64,000 bases of DNA, from positions 413,416-477,415 of the forward strand of contig NZ_CP006571.1 in NCBI RefSeq assembly GCF_000583875.1. The letters run 5' to 3'. The position numbers were made by a program, and so were the translations under genes. Source of the DNA: Chlamydia avium 10DC88. GTDB lineage: Bacteria > Chlamydiota > Chlamydiia > Chlamydiales > Chlamydiaceae. Shown here in pieces: positions 49,133-58,630 of the stretch; position 1 is the first letter of the stretch; every line of letters starts with the position of its first letter. The notes beneath the pieces were generated by a model. It made no database searches. It had not been told where the DNA came from and worked only from the letters and a program-made list of their open reading frames with translations.

Positions 49133-49776
49133 ACAGCCTTAAAATACTTACATACGGGAGAAAAACTTTTTCTATGACAATCGCAAGGTCCTAGCGACTT
49201 CAATGCTGCTAAATGAGCAGCTGTTCCATAACCTTTATGTCTATCAAACCCATAACCAGGATAGAGCTTGTGCAATTCAATCATAAGGTCGTCTCTATAT
49301 TCCTTCGCTAAAACCGATGCCGCGGCTATAGATACAGATTTCGAATCCCCCTGGATTACCTGTTTACAAGGAATACTGTGGGGCAAGTACAAACCGTCTA
49401 CAAGAAGGAAATCAGGAGATATAGGGAGGTTACTTATAGCTATTGCCATAGCTTCCTTGGTTGCTTCTAAAACATTAATCTCATCAATGCGTTCTACAGA
49501 AACAACACCTATCCCATAATACACATCCGAATCATTCAGGAGCATATCGCGAATTCTTCTTCTTTCTTTAGGAGTTAATTTCTTACTATCATCTACTCCG
49601 GGGAAAACCTTGTCCCGGGGAAGAATACAGGCTCCAGCAACTAAAGGCCCAGCTAAAGGCCCTCGCCCGACTTCATCTACTCCTGCTATGATAGAAAAGC
49701 CCTTACTAAAGACTTCTTGTTCTAGGATAGTCTTAGATAAATATTGCTGTTCCATATCTAGAGTAGGAGTATGCAT
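49129..49776 (-). CDS. rnhB: Ribonuclease HII
   Basis: A 215-residue enzyme that cleaves RNA in RNA-DNA hybrids and at single ribonucleotides. The first catalytic pair is in '[20 protein letters not shown]' (Asp-Glu near residues 34-35), the third acidic residue in 'FLLVDGLYL', and '[20 protein letters not shown]' is the conserved substrate-binding block. Followed by gmk with a 4-bp overlap. Confidence 0.96.
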   Translation of the reverse strand: MHTPTLDMEQQYLSKTILEQEVFSKGFSIIAGVDEVGRGPLAGPLVAGACILPRDKVFPGVDDSKKLTPKERRRIRDMLLNDSDVYYGIGVVSVERIDEINVLEATKEAMAIAISNLPISPDFLLVDGLYLPHSIPCKQVIQGDSKSVSIAAASVLAKEYRDDLMIELHKLYPGYGFDRHKGYGTAAHLAALKSLGPCDCHRKSFSPVCKYFKAV

Positions 49777-49827
49777 TAATGACCAGTCTTAGAAAAATTA
49801 AAAATATACTCAACTAGATAATTCAAA

Positions 49828-50193
49828 TTACTTTTTTTCTGATTTAGGACCAATATACTCTTTAACTTTAGCTGCCTTACCTGTTTTCCCTTGTAAATAA
49901 TAGAGGCGAGCACGAGCAACTTTACCTCGTTTTACTACTTCAATGCTCACAATCTTAGGGCTATTAAGTAAAAAACTCTTTTCCATTCCTTCACCGTATG
50001 CTACTCGATGTAAGGATATTGTTTCCCCAGCTCCACCACCTTTACGAGCCATAACTGTGCCTTGAAATACTTGTATACGCTCTTTACCACCATCTACAAT
50101 TTTTGTGGCTACGCGAATCGTATCTCCAACACGAAAATCTGTAATATCTGATCGACACTGTTCTTTTTGTAATTCTTGTAATAAGTTGCCCAT
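49828..50193 (-). CDS. rplS: 50S ribosomal protein L19 (bL19)
   Basis: A 121-residue protein with the bL19 core: '[20 protein letters not shown]', '[18 protein letters not shown]', '[19 protein letters not shown]' (here IEVV). Normal length. AGGTG ribosome site. It follows trmD with a 23-bp gap, the classical rpsP-trmD-rplS order. Confidence 0.97.
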   Translation of the reverse strand: MGNLLQELQKEQCRSDITDFRVGDTIRVATKIVDGGKERIQVFQGTVMARKGGGAGETISLHRVAYGEGMEKSFLLNSPKIVSIEVVKRGKVARARLYYLQGKTGKAAKVKEYIGPKSEKK

Positions 50194-50216
50194 GACATCA
50201 CCTAAGTTCTCTATTT

Positions 50217-51281
50217 CTACTTCCTTTCAAAGGAGATGGCCCATATATGACCGTCTAAATCATAAGCCAGTCTCTCTACTCCCTGATCATTAGCTTGAGC
50301 GAAAGTACCTCCAAGCATCTTCCATCGTTTTAAAAAATGCAAATAATTATCTTCATCATCTAAACAAAAGGCTAGGGTTGCTATCTGTTTATTCGATCCT
50401 GCCTCTTGAAAATACAAACACAGTGGATTTTTCCCTGGAACATATAGTCTATTACTAAGAGGTAGATCTAGTCTAAAAAGCTTTGAATAAAACTTTTTAG
50501 ATCGTTGAATATTATTAACCTCTAACACAACACCTAGTTCCCCAAATCCTTTTAGGGGCTCTTGCAATCTCGATTCTTGTGTACTTTCCTGATCTCTTAG
50601 GTTTCGATAAAGATAACGCATATATAAATCAGGACGCCGCGCACGTGTTCTCTCTAAACTCTCTTTTTGTCTCCATTGCGCAATCGCTTGATGATTTCCC
50701 TGCAACAATACTTCGGGTACTTTTTTACCTTCAAAAACACGAGGACGCGTATATTGTGGTCCTTTAAGTAATCCGTTTTCTAGAGAATCCAACTCTGTAC
50801 TGTCTTGATTTCCTAATACTCCAGGAATAAATCGAGATAAAGTATCAATAACAACTAAAGCTGCTATCCCTCCGTTAGTTAATACGTAATCCCCAATACT
50901 TATCTCCTCATCTACCTCACTTACTAAAGCGCGGTCATCTATTCCTTCATAGTGGCCGCATAAAAATATCAAATGAGAATACCGTGCCAGTTCTCGACCT
51001 TTACCAGCAGTTAAAAGAGTACCTTGAGGAGAAAGATAAATAACTCTGGAGTCCTGCCTCTTAATACTTCGTATTGCTCGAACTACCGGTTCAGCCATAA
51101 GAAGCATACCACTTCCACCAAAAGGAGAATCATCCACCTGTTTCCACTTACCCAGGCCGAAATCTCTAATATTCCTAGTATGAATCTCTAATAAGCCACT
51201 TTTAATCGCTCTTCCCAAAATACTTACTTGTAGTGGGCTATCAAAGTATTCGGGGAACAAAGAAAGTATATCTATCTTCAT
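50217..51281 (-). CDS. trmD: tRNA (guanine-37-N1)-methyltransferase TrmD fused to a C-terminal VOC-like domain
   Basis: 354 residues, about 110 longer than a standard TrmD (~245). Residues 1-~235 are a complete SPOUT methyltransferase: '[14 protein letters not shown]', the knot '[12 protein letters not shown]', '[12 protein letters not shown]' and 'PGVLGNQDS', plus the catalytic-Asp loop. It methylates G37 of tRNAs to prevent frameshifting. Residues ~245-354 look like a glyoxalase/bleomycin-resistance (VOC) fold: '[20 protein letters not shown]', '[18 protein letters not shown]', and a terminal '[13 protein letters not shown]'. The reading frame is continuous with no stop between the parts. 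A role for the extra domain is unknown. Confidence 0.93.
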   Translation of the reverse strand: MKIDILSLFPEYFDSPLQVSILGRAIKSGLLEIHTRNIRDFGLGKWKQVDDSPFGGSGMLLMAEPVVRAIRSIKRQDSRVIYLSPQGTLLTAGKGRELARYSHLIFLCGHYEGIDDRALVSEVDEEISIGDYVLTNGGIAALVVIDTLSRFIPGVLGNQDSTELDSLENGLLKGPQYTRPRVFEGKKVPEVLLQGNHQAIAQWRQKESLERTRARRPDLYMRYLYRNLRDQESTQESRLQEPLKGFGELGVVLEVNNIQRSKKFYSKLFRLDLPLSNRLYVPGKNPLCLYFQEAGSNKQIATLAFCLDDEDNYLHFLKRWKMLGGTFAQANDQGVERLAYDLDGHIWAISFERK

Positions 51282-51299
51282 TCCCTTTACCCTGAAACA

Positions 51300-51659
51300 T
51301 TACTTTGCAGCAGCCGAAGCAGATTCAGCTCTTTTTAATGAGCGACGACGTCGATAAGCACGACGTTTTTGGCATACAGCTGCTCGACGAGCTACCTTTT
51401 TAGCCATCAACTCACTATAAACCCCAGGAGCCCCTTGTTTTACTAATGCAGTAGCCTTTTCTGTAAGCTCGGCACCCTGATTCAACCAATAAAAAATCCG
51501 TTCGCTCTTCAACTGATAATTCACCTCACTATGGGGATCATACCAACCCAATAGTTCTATATACTTACCATCGCGAGGAAACTCTGAATCAGCAAGCACT
51601 AATCTATAAACAATGTGATTTCTTCGTCCTTGTTGTCGTAAACGAATTTTTAACGCCAC
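51300..51659 (-). CDS. rpsP: 30S ribosomal protein S16 (bS16)
   Basis: A 119-residue protein beginning 'ALKIRLRQQGRRNHIVYRLV', with 'GWYDPHS' and 'LNQGAELTEKATALVKQGAP', the bS16 signature, and a basic Ala-rich tail longer than usual. The start codon is GTG at 51659. It is supported by a perfect GGAGG site 6 nt upstream that lies inside the end of ffh. The gene overlaps ffh by 10 bases, so it is translationally coupled. Confidence 0.96.
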   Translation of the reverse strand: MALKIRLRQQGRRNHIVYRLVLADSEFPRDGKYIELLGWYDPHSEVNYQLKSERIFYWLNQGAELTEKATALVKQGAPGVYSELMAKKVARRAAVCQKRRAYRRRRSLKRAESASAAAK

Positions 51660-52993
51660 AGGTGTCCTCCTGACATTTTTTTTCTCATTTGTTCCAGTCT
51701 TTCTTTGCTCATGTTTTTAAAAAATTTTTTAGACTTTGCCATCTGCTTACGAAACTGGTTAACATCTCCTAGAGTTAATCCGCATCCTAAAGCAATCCTT
51801 TTCATACGACTAATACTGAGATCTACCTCTTCTCTTCTCTCTTGAGGAGTCATTGAAAGAATAATTGCCTCAGTTTGTCGCATATACTTCTCAGAATCTT
51901 CCATTTCTTTATCGCTTGGCTTTGCTCCGCCAAAACTTGGCATCATATTCATGATCTTACGAAGAGGCCCCATACGTCGAAAAGCTTTCATTTGCTTATA
52001 ATAGTCTTCATAAGTAAATGTAGCCTCTACAAGCTTCTTCCCTAATTCCTCACCTCCTTCCTCTGAGATGCACTCGCGCATTTTCTGAACAAAATGTACA
52101 GTATCTCCCATTCCCAGAATACGATCAGCCATCGACTCAGCATTAAAGAGTCGAAGATCCTCGATCTTCTCTCCACAACCCTCGAACTTTATGGGCTTAC
52201 CGAGTAAATTCTTCATAGATAATACGGCACCCGCTCGAGAATCTCCGTCTGTCATAGTCACAATTACTCCTGTGAGGTCCAGATATTCGTCAAAAGCCTT
52301 GGCCGTAGCGACAGCATCCTGCCCCATAGCCAAATTCATTACAAACAACCTCTCGCAAGAGTTTGAAACTTTGTTTATAGAGACCAGTTCTTGCATCAAA
52401 CAACTATCCACATGCAAGCGACCTGCTGTATCAATTAAAACCAAATCATAACCAGAACGCCGTGCATAATCTAAAGCTTGCGAAACTACCTCAACAGGAT
52501 CTTGACTACTACTACTATAGAGGTCAGCGTGAGTTAGAGATATCAAACTTCTCAACTGGTCTACAGCTGCAAAACGTTTCAAATCACAGGGAACTACAAG
52601 CACTTTTTTTGCTTTACGTTCACGCATTACATAGGCAGCAAGCTTTGCACAAGTAGTCGTCTTACCAGTTCCTTGTAATCCACAAATCAAAATCACACTA
52701 GGATTACTCGAAGTAATTAATCCCGAGTTCCCGTCAAGAAGCTTCACTATTTCTTCATGTAAGCATTGTATGAACTGTTGTCCTGGAGAAACATGTTTCC
52801 ATACCTCTTCTCCCAGAATTCTTTTCTTAACTTTAGCAATAAAGTCCTTGACAACGTGATAATTAACATCAGCGTCTAACATGGCTAAACGCACTTCACG
52901 GATTGCGTCAGAGATATTACCTTCAGTAATCCTTCGAGAAGAAACTAATGAAGAAAAAATCGAAGATAGTTTTTGCGATAAAGAACTGATCAT
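51650..52993 (-). CDS. ffh: Signal recognition particle protein Ffh
   Basis: A 447-residue SRP54 homologue. The N domain (1-~95) and the GTPase G domain carry 'ICGLQGTGKTTTCAKLA' (G1), 'IDTAGRLHVD' (G3) and 'TMTDGDSRAGAVL' (in place of TKxDG at G4-G5). The C-terminal M domain is Met-rich ('RRMGPLRKIMNMMPSFGG', 'MKRIALGCG'), binds signal peptides and 4.5S RNA, and ends at 'MRKKMSGGHLWR'. It targets inner-membrane and secretory proteins cotranslationally. 14 bp after prmC, followed by rpsP in overlap. Confidence 0.97.
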   Translation of the reverse strand: MISSLSQKLSSIFSSLVSSRRITEGNISDAIREVRLAMLDADVNYHVVKDFIAKVKKRILGEEVWKHVSPGQQFIQCLHEEIVKLLDGNSGLITSSNPSVILICGLQGTGKTTTCAKLAAYVMRERKAKKVLVVPCDLKRFAAVDQLRSLISLTHADLYSSSSQDPVEVVSQALDYARRSGYDLVLIDTAGRLHVDSCLMQELVSINKVSNSCERLFVMNLAMGQDAVATAKAFDEYLDLTGVIVTMTDGDSRAGAVLSMKNLLGKPIKFEGCGEKIEDLRLFNAESMADRILGMGDTVHFVQKMRECISEEGGEELGKKLVEATFTYEDYYKQMKAFRRMGPLRKIMNMMPSFGGAKPSDKEMEDSEKYMRQTEAIILSMTPQERREEVDLSISRMKRIALGCGLTLGDVNQFRKQMAKSKKFFKNMSKERLEQMRKKMSGGHLWR

Positions 52994-53007
52994 CTACTCA
53001 GCAAAAA

Positions 53008-53865
53008 TCAAGAATCATCACATGAGGATACAGAATCTATTACATGATTTTCAAGAAAAAAAATCCTATCCCATCCAGAGAAATCTTGATACAAACGCCC
53101 TGATATTCCGCACTTCTCAAAAATTTTTGTTACAATCTCCCCTTGTTTATAACCAATTTCCAACCACGCAACTCCTCCAGGAAGCAAAATTTTATTTAGA
53201 TTTCTGGCTATACGCTCATAAAATTCTGTTCCAGTGTTTCCTCCAACTAAAGCTTTCCAAGGTTCATAACAGCGTACCTCGGGATCAGAATACAAAATTT
53301 CTGTAAATGAAAGATATGGTGGATTACAAACAAAAGCATCTGCAGGACAGGTATAGGGAGAAAAAAGGTCACCTATTAAAATTTCAACACTTAAATGATT
53401 TCTCTCAGCGTTCAATCGTGCAATTTCTACAGCTTTAGGACAAATATCGGATAGTATAACTTCAACAGACGGGCAATATTTTTTAACAGCCAAACCTAAG
53501 CATCCGCTACCGCAGCAAACATCATAAAACCTTGTAATTTGTGGACGAACTTTCAGATATTGTATAATTTTTTCTGCTAAAAGTTCTGTCTCTGGTCTAG
53601 GAATTAGTACACGAGAATCAACAACTAGGGGCATACCTAAAAAAGATACACTACCATGAATATAAGCTGAAGGCATACGCTGCGATCGCTTATAGATTCG
53701 CTGCCAATAATTCGACAATTGTTCTTTATTTAAATAGATAGTAGATAAATGCGCTCTAGATGTCACACCAATGAAATCCATTAGAATATCTTCAGCTTCT
53801 CTACTAGGGAAAGCTATGCCATGATAAGTAAGATAAGTAGAAGCTTCTTTAAGGATTTTCTTCAT
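53008..53865 (-). CDS. prmC: Release-factor glutamine methyltransferase PrmC (HemK)
   Basis: 285 residues from the ATG at 53865, chosen because the family's N-terminal helical domain begins there ('[12 protein letters not shown]'); an ATG at 53895 is the alternative. The SAM-binding fold shows '[14 protein letters not shown]'. The catalytic NPPY tetrad is at 181-184 in '[11 protein letters not shown]' and carries the Gln substrate. It methylates the GGQ glutamine of peptide-chain release factors. It overlaps the end of prfA, its substrate, by 17 bp, a functionally meaningful coupling. Confidence 0.95.
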   Translation of the reverse strand: MKKILKEASTYLTYHGIAFPSREAEDILMDFIGVTSRAHLSTIYLNKEQLSNYWQRIYKRSQRMPSAYIHGSVSFLGMPLVVDSRVLIPRPETELLAEKIIQYLKVRPQITRFYDVCCGSGCLGLAVKKYCPSVEVILSDICPKAVEIARLNAERNHLSVEILIGDLFSPYTCPADAFVCNPPYLSFTEILYSDPEVRCYEPWKALVGGNTGTEFYERIARNLNKILLPGGVAWLEIGYKQGEIVTKIFEKCGISGRLYQDFSGWDRIFFLENHVIDSVSSCDDS

Positions 53866-54934
53866 TGCTGCTTTGTAATAATTGACGATAGGCATGACTC
53901 ACCAGAGCTGATGTGATCATATCCAAATCTCCATCCATAATTTTATCTAAACTATAAAGAGTCAGGCCTATACGATGATCCGTCACACGATTTTGCGGAA
54001 AATTATATGTACGAATTCTTTCGGATCGATCTCCACTTCCTACTTGAGCAGAACGCATGGCTGTGGCTTCTTCATGACGTCTTTGCATTTCAGCATCACG
54101 TATACGTGCCTTTAAAATACGCATAGCCTTGGCTTTATTTTTATGTTGACTACGCTCATCCTGACAGGTAACAACCACTCCCGTTGGCAAGTGAGTAATT
54201 CGGACAGCAGAATCAGTAACATTTACATGCTGACCTCCCGCTCCGGAAGATCGGAAAGTATCTATTTTTAAATCCTTATCATCAATAAAGACTTCCTCCT
54301 CCTCATCTGAGGGCTCAGGCAATACAGCAATAGTAATTGCAGAAGTATGAACACGTCCTTGAGTTTCTGTTTCAGGGACCCTTTGCACACGATGCGTCCC
54401 TGCTTCATACTGAAGTAAGCGTTTTACTCCAGTTCCCGAGATACCCATAACATATTCTTTATATCCCCCAATATCTGATTCTGAGACAGAAAGAACTTCA
54501 TATTTCCAACCTTTAGAATCCGAGTATAAGTGGTACATACGTACACAATCCCCGACAAAAAGAGCTGCTTCATCCCCTCCAGTTCCTGCACGCAACTCCA
54601 TAATCACATTTAAGTCATCATCAGGATCGGGTGGCACCAATAAATTTTCTAAAATTTTATTGAGTTTTTCTATTTCAGACTTTTCATTTTGAATCCCCTC
54701 TTCTAGCATAGCAATCATTTCAGGGTCTTTCTCTTGTGCTAATGCTTGTTTGTCATCCCTCAAAATTTTCTCTGTACTCAATAGTTGATCATATACGTTT
54801 TTCATCTCTGAAAGACGCGCATGTTCCTTACTCAAACTACTATATTCTTTAGGATTATCAAAGATCTGGGGATCAGAAATCTTAATTTCAACTTCTTCTA
54901 AGCGCTTTAAATACTCTAGAATCTTTTTTTTCAT
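53849..54934 (-). CDS. prfA: Peptide chain release factor 1
   Basis: A 361-residue RF1 that terminates translation at UAA and UAG. The GGQ motif is at 233-235 in '[17 protein letters not shown]'. The stop-recognition tripeptide is P-E-T in '[12 protein letters not shown]' (RF1 class, P-x-T). An N-terminal coiled-coil domain and the standard C-terminus are present. Length normal. First gene of the long minus-strand operon that runs to metG. Confidence 0.97.
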   Translation of the reverse strand: MKKKILEYLKRLEEVEIKISDPQIFDNPKEYSSLSKEHARLSEMKNVYDQLLSTEKILRDDKQALAQEKDPEMIAMLEEGIQNEKSEIEKLNKILENLLVPPDPDDDLNVIMELRAGTGGDEAALFVGDCVRMYHLYSDSKGWKYEVLSVSESDIGGYKEYVMGISGTGVKRLLQYEAGTHRVQRVPETETQGRVHTSAITIAVLPEPSDEEEEVFIDDKDLKIDTFRSSGAGGQHVNVTDSAVRITHLPTGVVVTCQDERSQHKNKAKAMRILKARIRDAEMQRRHEEATAMRSAQVGSGDRSERIRTYNFPQNRVTDHRIGLTLYSLDKIMDGDLDMITSALVSHAYRQLLQSSNEENP

Positions 54935-55242
54935 GAGCTTCTTCCACCATCAAATCTCCGCAATACTTCCAGATACGCAATAAGAAAAAATAAGGGATTG
55001 GTATTCTGTTTAAAAATCCCTCATACCTTGGAGTAAATCGTCGATAAAGATTAAAAACACTTCGATACAAGAAGGGTTAAAGAGACATATTTAACATTCA
55101 AATGTCACTAAAATATTTACTAGATATCTAGTCAATAGACGTCCTTAAGCAGTTTTTAGAAAAACAAAAACGATTTCTCAAAAAACCAAACACAAATCAT
55201 GCCCAAAACATATTTTTTTGAAGAAAAACTTAAAGAAGGCTA
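54935..55242. other. Intergenic region between rpmE and prfA
   Basis: About 308 bp; probably contains the prfA operon promoter on the minus strand. A 14-bp perfect palindrome ACTAGATATCTAGT lies at 55119-55132. A TTG-initiated 60-codon frame overlapping prfA is not considered a gene. Confidence 0.5.
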
Positions 55243-55560
55243 TTACTTCTTTTTCTTTGTAACAACTTTCTTTTTCCCTTTAGCGGGGAGAGCAGTGTCC
55301 TCAACAGGAGATGGAGCTTTGACGTTGCTGTAACGTTTTAAAAACTTATCAACACGTCCTTCAGCATCTACAAACTTCTTACTTCCTGTAAAGAAAGGAT
55401 GCGAAGCAGAGGAAACGCTAACATAACAAACAGGGTATTCTTTTCCCTCAAAGACTTCTGTTCTATCAGTTTGATATGTAGACCCACAGACAAATTTATA
55501 TCCCGTAGAAGAATCTACAAATAAAACTTGCCTATACTCAGGATGAGTGTTTTTTTTCAT
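55243..55560 (-). CDS. rpmE: 50S ribosomal protein L31 (bL31, type B-like)
   Basis: A 105-residue protein with '[20 protein letters not shown]' and '[22 protein letters not shown]', the bL31 signature. The paired Cys of the zinc-binding type are absent, which indicates a zinc-independent (type B) form, and a Lys-rich tail ([12 protein letters not shown]) extends it. GGAG ribosome site 8 nt before the ATG. Divergent from the CT021-like gene. Confidence 0.94.
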   Translation of the reverse strand: MKKNTHPEYRQVLFVDSSTGYKFVCGSTYQTDRTEVFEGKEYPVCYVSVSSASHPFFTGSKKFVDAEGRVDKFLKRYSNVKAPSPVEDTALPAKGKKKVVTKKKK

Positions 55561-55640
55561 ATTGACAACTCCAAAATCAGTATCTTAGTATACAGGAAAA
55601 CCTTACAGCAAAATTTAGGAAAAGTGTACAGAAACATCTC

Positions 55641-56402
55641 ATGAAAAGGCAAGAAAAAATGCTCTCTCTCCCCTTCATGTTTCTATTTTTCCTAATAACT
55701 TTTTTATTTCCCCCCCTAGAACTTAAAGCACAGGACATATCCTCATTTAAAAAAAATATTTTTCTTGCACGCCAAGGTGATTATGCTGTTTTTAGCAAGG
55801 GAAGTCAAATATTGTTTTTACTTGTAAAATCTACTTCTAACAATGCTGTGTGGCTAGAAATAACCGAGTTCTCTTATTTATCTCCTCAAGAACGCGCTTT
55901 GGTCAAAGACACTCCCTGGAAAACGCTTATTCATACATTAAAAGCTGATAAAAAGATATTTTTGATTCATTTATCACACCAAGATACCGCGGTATTTAGT
56001 TTTAACCCTAAAACTCAAGCTTGGATTCCCTCAAAACAAAATGGTATAACTCCCTTTCTTTCTACTTTATTACACCTATCTTTGAAAAATGCTCCTAAAC
56101 ATTTAATCAAAACTCAAGGAAAGGGGGAAGATCAAATCCCATGGTCTCCTAAAGTATCCTTAGATGGTATGCACCCTATTAAAGTACCTACCCAAGCCAA
56201 ACATGCTCTTTGGCCTCCTGATGCCTCTGTACTTTCTGGGAAAAACATCTTAATGTATTTTACTGTTTCTGATATTTCTGTTTTTCCCATCTGGATAAGT
56301 ATTGACACTCCCAAGGGTGCGATAATATTACGAGCAATTGATATAGGACATGAAGCTACTTCTCCTTTGATGTGCCCTCTGCCGATAATCACGCAGAAAT
56401 AA
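55641..56402 (+). CDS. Secreted hypothetical protein (CT021-like)
   Basis: 253 residues with a clear signal peptide: basic MKRQEK, a hydrophobic core 'FMFLFFLITFLF', then a likely cleavage after 'LKA' near residue 30. The mature part contains 'ISSFKKNIFLARQGDYAVFSK' and a beta-rich segment; no enzymatic motif is recognised. A seven-C tract at 55710-55716 encodes the Pro-Pro in the signal region. It lies between rpmE and lepB, as CT021 does between rl31 and lepB. Function unknown. Confidence 0.75.
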   Translation: MKRQEKMLSLPFMFLFFLITFLFPPLELKAQDISSFKKNIFLARQGDYAVFSKGSQILFLLVKSTSNNAVWLEITEFSYLSPQERALVKDTPWKTLIHTLKADKKIFLIHLSHQDTAVFSFNPKTQAWIPSKQNGITPFLSTLLHLSLKNAPKHLIKTQGKGEDQIPWSPKVSLDGMHPIKVPTQAKHALWPPDASVLSGKNILMYFTVSDISVFPIWISIDTPKGAIILRAIDIGHEATSPLMCPLPIITQK

Positions 56403-56703
56403 CATATTTTATGTTCTAAATAACTTTCTAGATACTCCATAGCTTTTGTTTTCTTATAAAAAAGAAAAATCTTCCTTCATATCTAGAAAATATTTTTGAT
56501 TGAAAAATCTAATGCAGTAAAATAGCTCTCAATACTTAAACATTGTAGTTTAGTATCAAAAATGACAAGGCTCGTGTGTTTCTTTAAAAAACTATATATT
56601 TCAATAAGTTAAAAGAATTTTCTTCAGCCTTAAGTACTTGTCTATATAGAGACTAAAATAACCATATTAATTGAAGTAATTAAGGATTGCACTAGGCATT
56701 TTT
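56403..56703. other. Intergenic region upstream of lepB
   Basis: About 300 bp of AT-rich sequence without a gene. A promoter-like pair for lepB is given at 56496-56523. Confidence 0.5.
56496..56523 (+). promoter_or_regulatory. Candidate promoter upstream of lepB
   Basis: TTGATT (56496-56501) and TAAAAT (56518-56523), spacing 16 bp, about 180 bp before the lepB ATG. A pattern match only. Confidence 0.35.
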
Positions 56704-58596
56704 ATGAAGCAATGGTATTCTCTAAATAAAAGTCGCCAAATACTCTATTCTACGTATAAATTACTTAAAAGCAAAAAAATCACTCATCCAAATACTCGAA
56801 AGGAACTAGAATACCTTTTAGAACAACTAGAAGAAGCTATTTTCCAACAGGACAGAGAATTAGCTAGTCAACTAGCTAAAAAAGCACAGCAATTCCAAAA
56901 AACTTATCCATCTTCTCTTACAAAAAAAATTTGGGAATTTACAAAGGCAATTTGCTTTGCAGCCATCCTAGCGTTTTGTATTCGTCAATTTTGGTTTGAA
57001 CTTTATGAAGTTCCTACTGGATCCATGCGTCCTACGATTTTAGAACAAGATCGCCTTATTGTTTCTAAAACTACATTTGGCCTTCACTTTCCCTTTATTA
57101 AACGACCTTGGGGTTTTCGCCCTGAATCTATTACTCGTGGTGGTCTTGTAGTCTTTACTGTAGGTGATCTTCCTATCCCTAACTCAAATACGAAGTACTT
57201 CTGGTTTTTCACAGGAAAAAAACGCTACATTAAGCGCTGCATGGGCAAACCGGGAGACATTTTATATTTTTACGGAGGAAAAATTTATGGCTTAGACCGT
57301 GATGGGAAACCTATTCCATTTTCTTCCGAAGATGGTTTAGATAAACTTTATCACGTTCCATATATTTCTTTTGATGGCTCTGTAGAAATAATAAAGGGGG
57401 AAGAAACAACAGCGTATTTCAAACAAATGAATCAAATTTGCGGAAAACGTGTGCTGTATCAAGAAGAACCCTATGGGCAGTTTTTCCATCAACATACTTG
57501 GCATAACGATATACCCAATGCTTTAAAACAACCGCATCAAACTCCTGTAAGTTATTCCGACCTTTTTGGCATGGGAAATTATGCTATGGTGCGTATTCTT
57601 ACCCACAAACAAGCTAGTTTGACCCACGTTACGCCGACACCTGCAGCTATAGCTTACTTGGAAATCAATCATACTCCAAATACGTCATATCCTCCTCCAC
57701 AAATACATAGTTATGACCAGCAATTGTTTCCTACTATACGTCCCATGACAACTCTCCTTCCTCTCAGGCAGGAACATATTCACTTAATCAGGAATAACTT
57801 AAATACATCTCGTTTTATTATTTCTGATGGCGTTGCGTATAAGTACCAACCAAATTCTTTAAAACTAAACCCTGCAGCACGTATTTTTGCTCTACCTTTC
57901 CCGGGTGTCAAAAATGGTTGTTATGAATATTTTAAAGGAGAAGCTTATCAAATTGGGTTCGGTGGAATTCGATATAAACTCAAACCTACACACCCACTTA
58001 TGCAATTAAATGATGATCAAGTTATTGATTTGTTTAATTGTGGGATGAATTTCAGTTCCTTTTATATTCCTACAAATCCTAAACATAATCCACTACCTAA
58101 CCGATATGCCTTCTATAATCACGGCAATCTCTATATCATGGACTCTCCTATTTTTATCCAAAATGACCCTGCCCTACAAAGATTTGTAGAATCAGAAAAA
58201 GCAAAACAAGAAGCTTCTTCCGAAAATCAACCTTATATAGGATTTATTGATCGAGGTCCTCCTCCGACTGATCCTAAAGAATTTTCTGAATTTATTCGTA
58301 ATTTTGGACTACGTGTTCCGGAAGGGCATGTGTTGGTTTTAGGGGATAATTATTCAATGAGCGCTGATAGTAGAGAATTCGGATTTGTGCCTTTAGAAAA
58401 CTTGTTAGGATCACCTCTATGGATTTTCTGGCCTTTAGGGCATTTTAAACACTTGAAAAACGTCCCTTCTCCTACTACACTTCCTGGCTACGTGGTTAAC
58501 AGCATTGCCCTAGGTACTCTTATATATACTTTCAGTTATATGTATTTCAAAAAACGTCGTCGTTTATTTCCTAAAAATCAAAACGATAGAAAATAA
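56704..58596 (+). CDS. lepB: Signal peptidase I, large chlamydial form
   Basis: 630 residues, about twice the usual length. A cytoplasmic N-terminal ~85 residues is followed by a membrane segment (~80-95). The catalytic Ser is near 107 in 'PTGSMRPTI' and the general-base Lys near 177 in 'YIKRCMGKPGD'. The last family box 'VLVLGDNYSMSADSREFG' does not occur until about residue 540. The ~350-residue insertion between boxes is unlike E. coli LepB. A second hydrophobic segment ('SIALGTLIYTFSYMYF') and a basic tail end the protein. It removes signal peptides at the outer face of the inner membrane. Single-gene transcript ending in a terminator shared with ileS. Confidence 0.94.
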   Translation: MKQWYSLNKSRQILYSTYKLLKSKKITHPNTRKELEYLLEQLEEAIFQQDRELASQLAKKAQQFQKTYPSSLTKKIWEFTKAICFAAILAFCIRQFWFELYEVPTGSMRPTILEQDRLIVSKTTFGLHFPFIKRPWGFRPESITRGGLVVFTVGDLPIPNSNTKYFWFFTGKKRYIKRCMGKPGDILYFYGGKIYGLDRDGKPIPFSSEDGLDKLYHVPYISFDGSVEIIKGEETTAYFKQMNQICGKRVLYQEEPYGQFFHQHTWHNDIPNALKQPHQTPVSYSDLFGMGNYAMVRILTHKQASLTHVTPTPAAIAYLEINHTPNTSYPPPQIHSYDQQLFPTIRPMTTLLPLRQEHIHLIRNNLNTSRFIISDGVAYKYQPNSLKLNPAARIFALPFPGVKNGCYEYFKGEAYQIGFGGIRYKLKPTHPLMQLNDDQVIDLFNCGMNFSSFYIPTNPKHNPLPNRYAFYNHGNLYIMDSPIFIQNDPALQRFVESEKAKQEASSENQPYIGFIDRGPPPTDPKEFSEFIRNFGLRVPEGHVLVLGDNYSMSADSREFGFVPLENLLGSPLWIFWPLGHFKHLKNVPSPTTLPGYVVNSIALGTLIYTFSYMYFKKRRRLFPKNQNDRK

Positions 58597-58601
58597 AAAT
58601 T

Positions 58602-58621
58602 GGAGCCTATAAAAAGGCTCC
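58602..58621. terminator. Bidirectional intrinsic terminator between lepB and ileS
   Basis: GGAGCCT (58602-58608) pairs with AGGCTCC (58615-58621) around ATAAAA. The plus strand continues TTTCAT, the minus strand AATTTTTATTTTC. The stop codons of two convergent genes lie within 10 bp on either side. Confidence 0.75.
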
Positions 58622-58630
58622 TTTCATCAT

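Noticed and set aside
54888..55070. TTG-initiated 60-codon frame overlapping the prfA start
   Set aside because: It overlaps a well-supported gene by 47 bp in another frame and has a weak start and no recognisable similarity.
55119..55132. 14-bp palindrome ACTAGATATCTAGT upstream of prfA
   Set aside because: Short AT-rich palindromes are expected by chance in this base composition, and there is no operator context.
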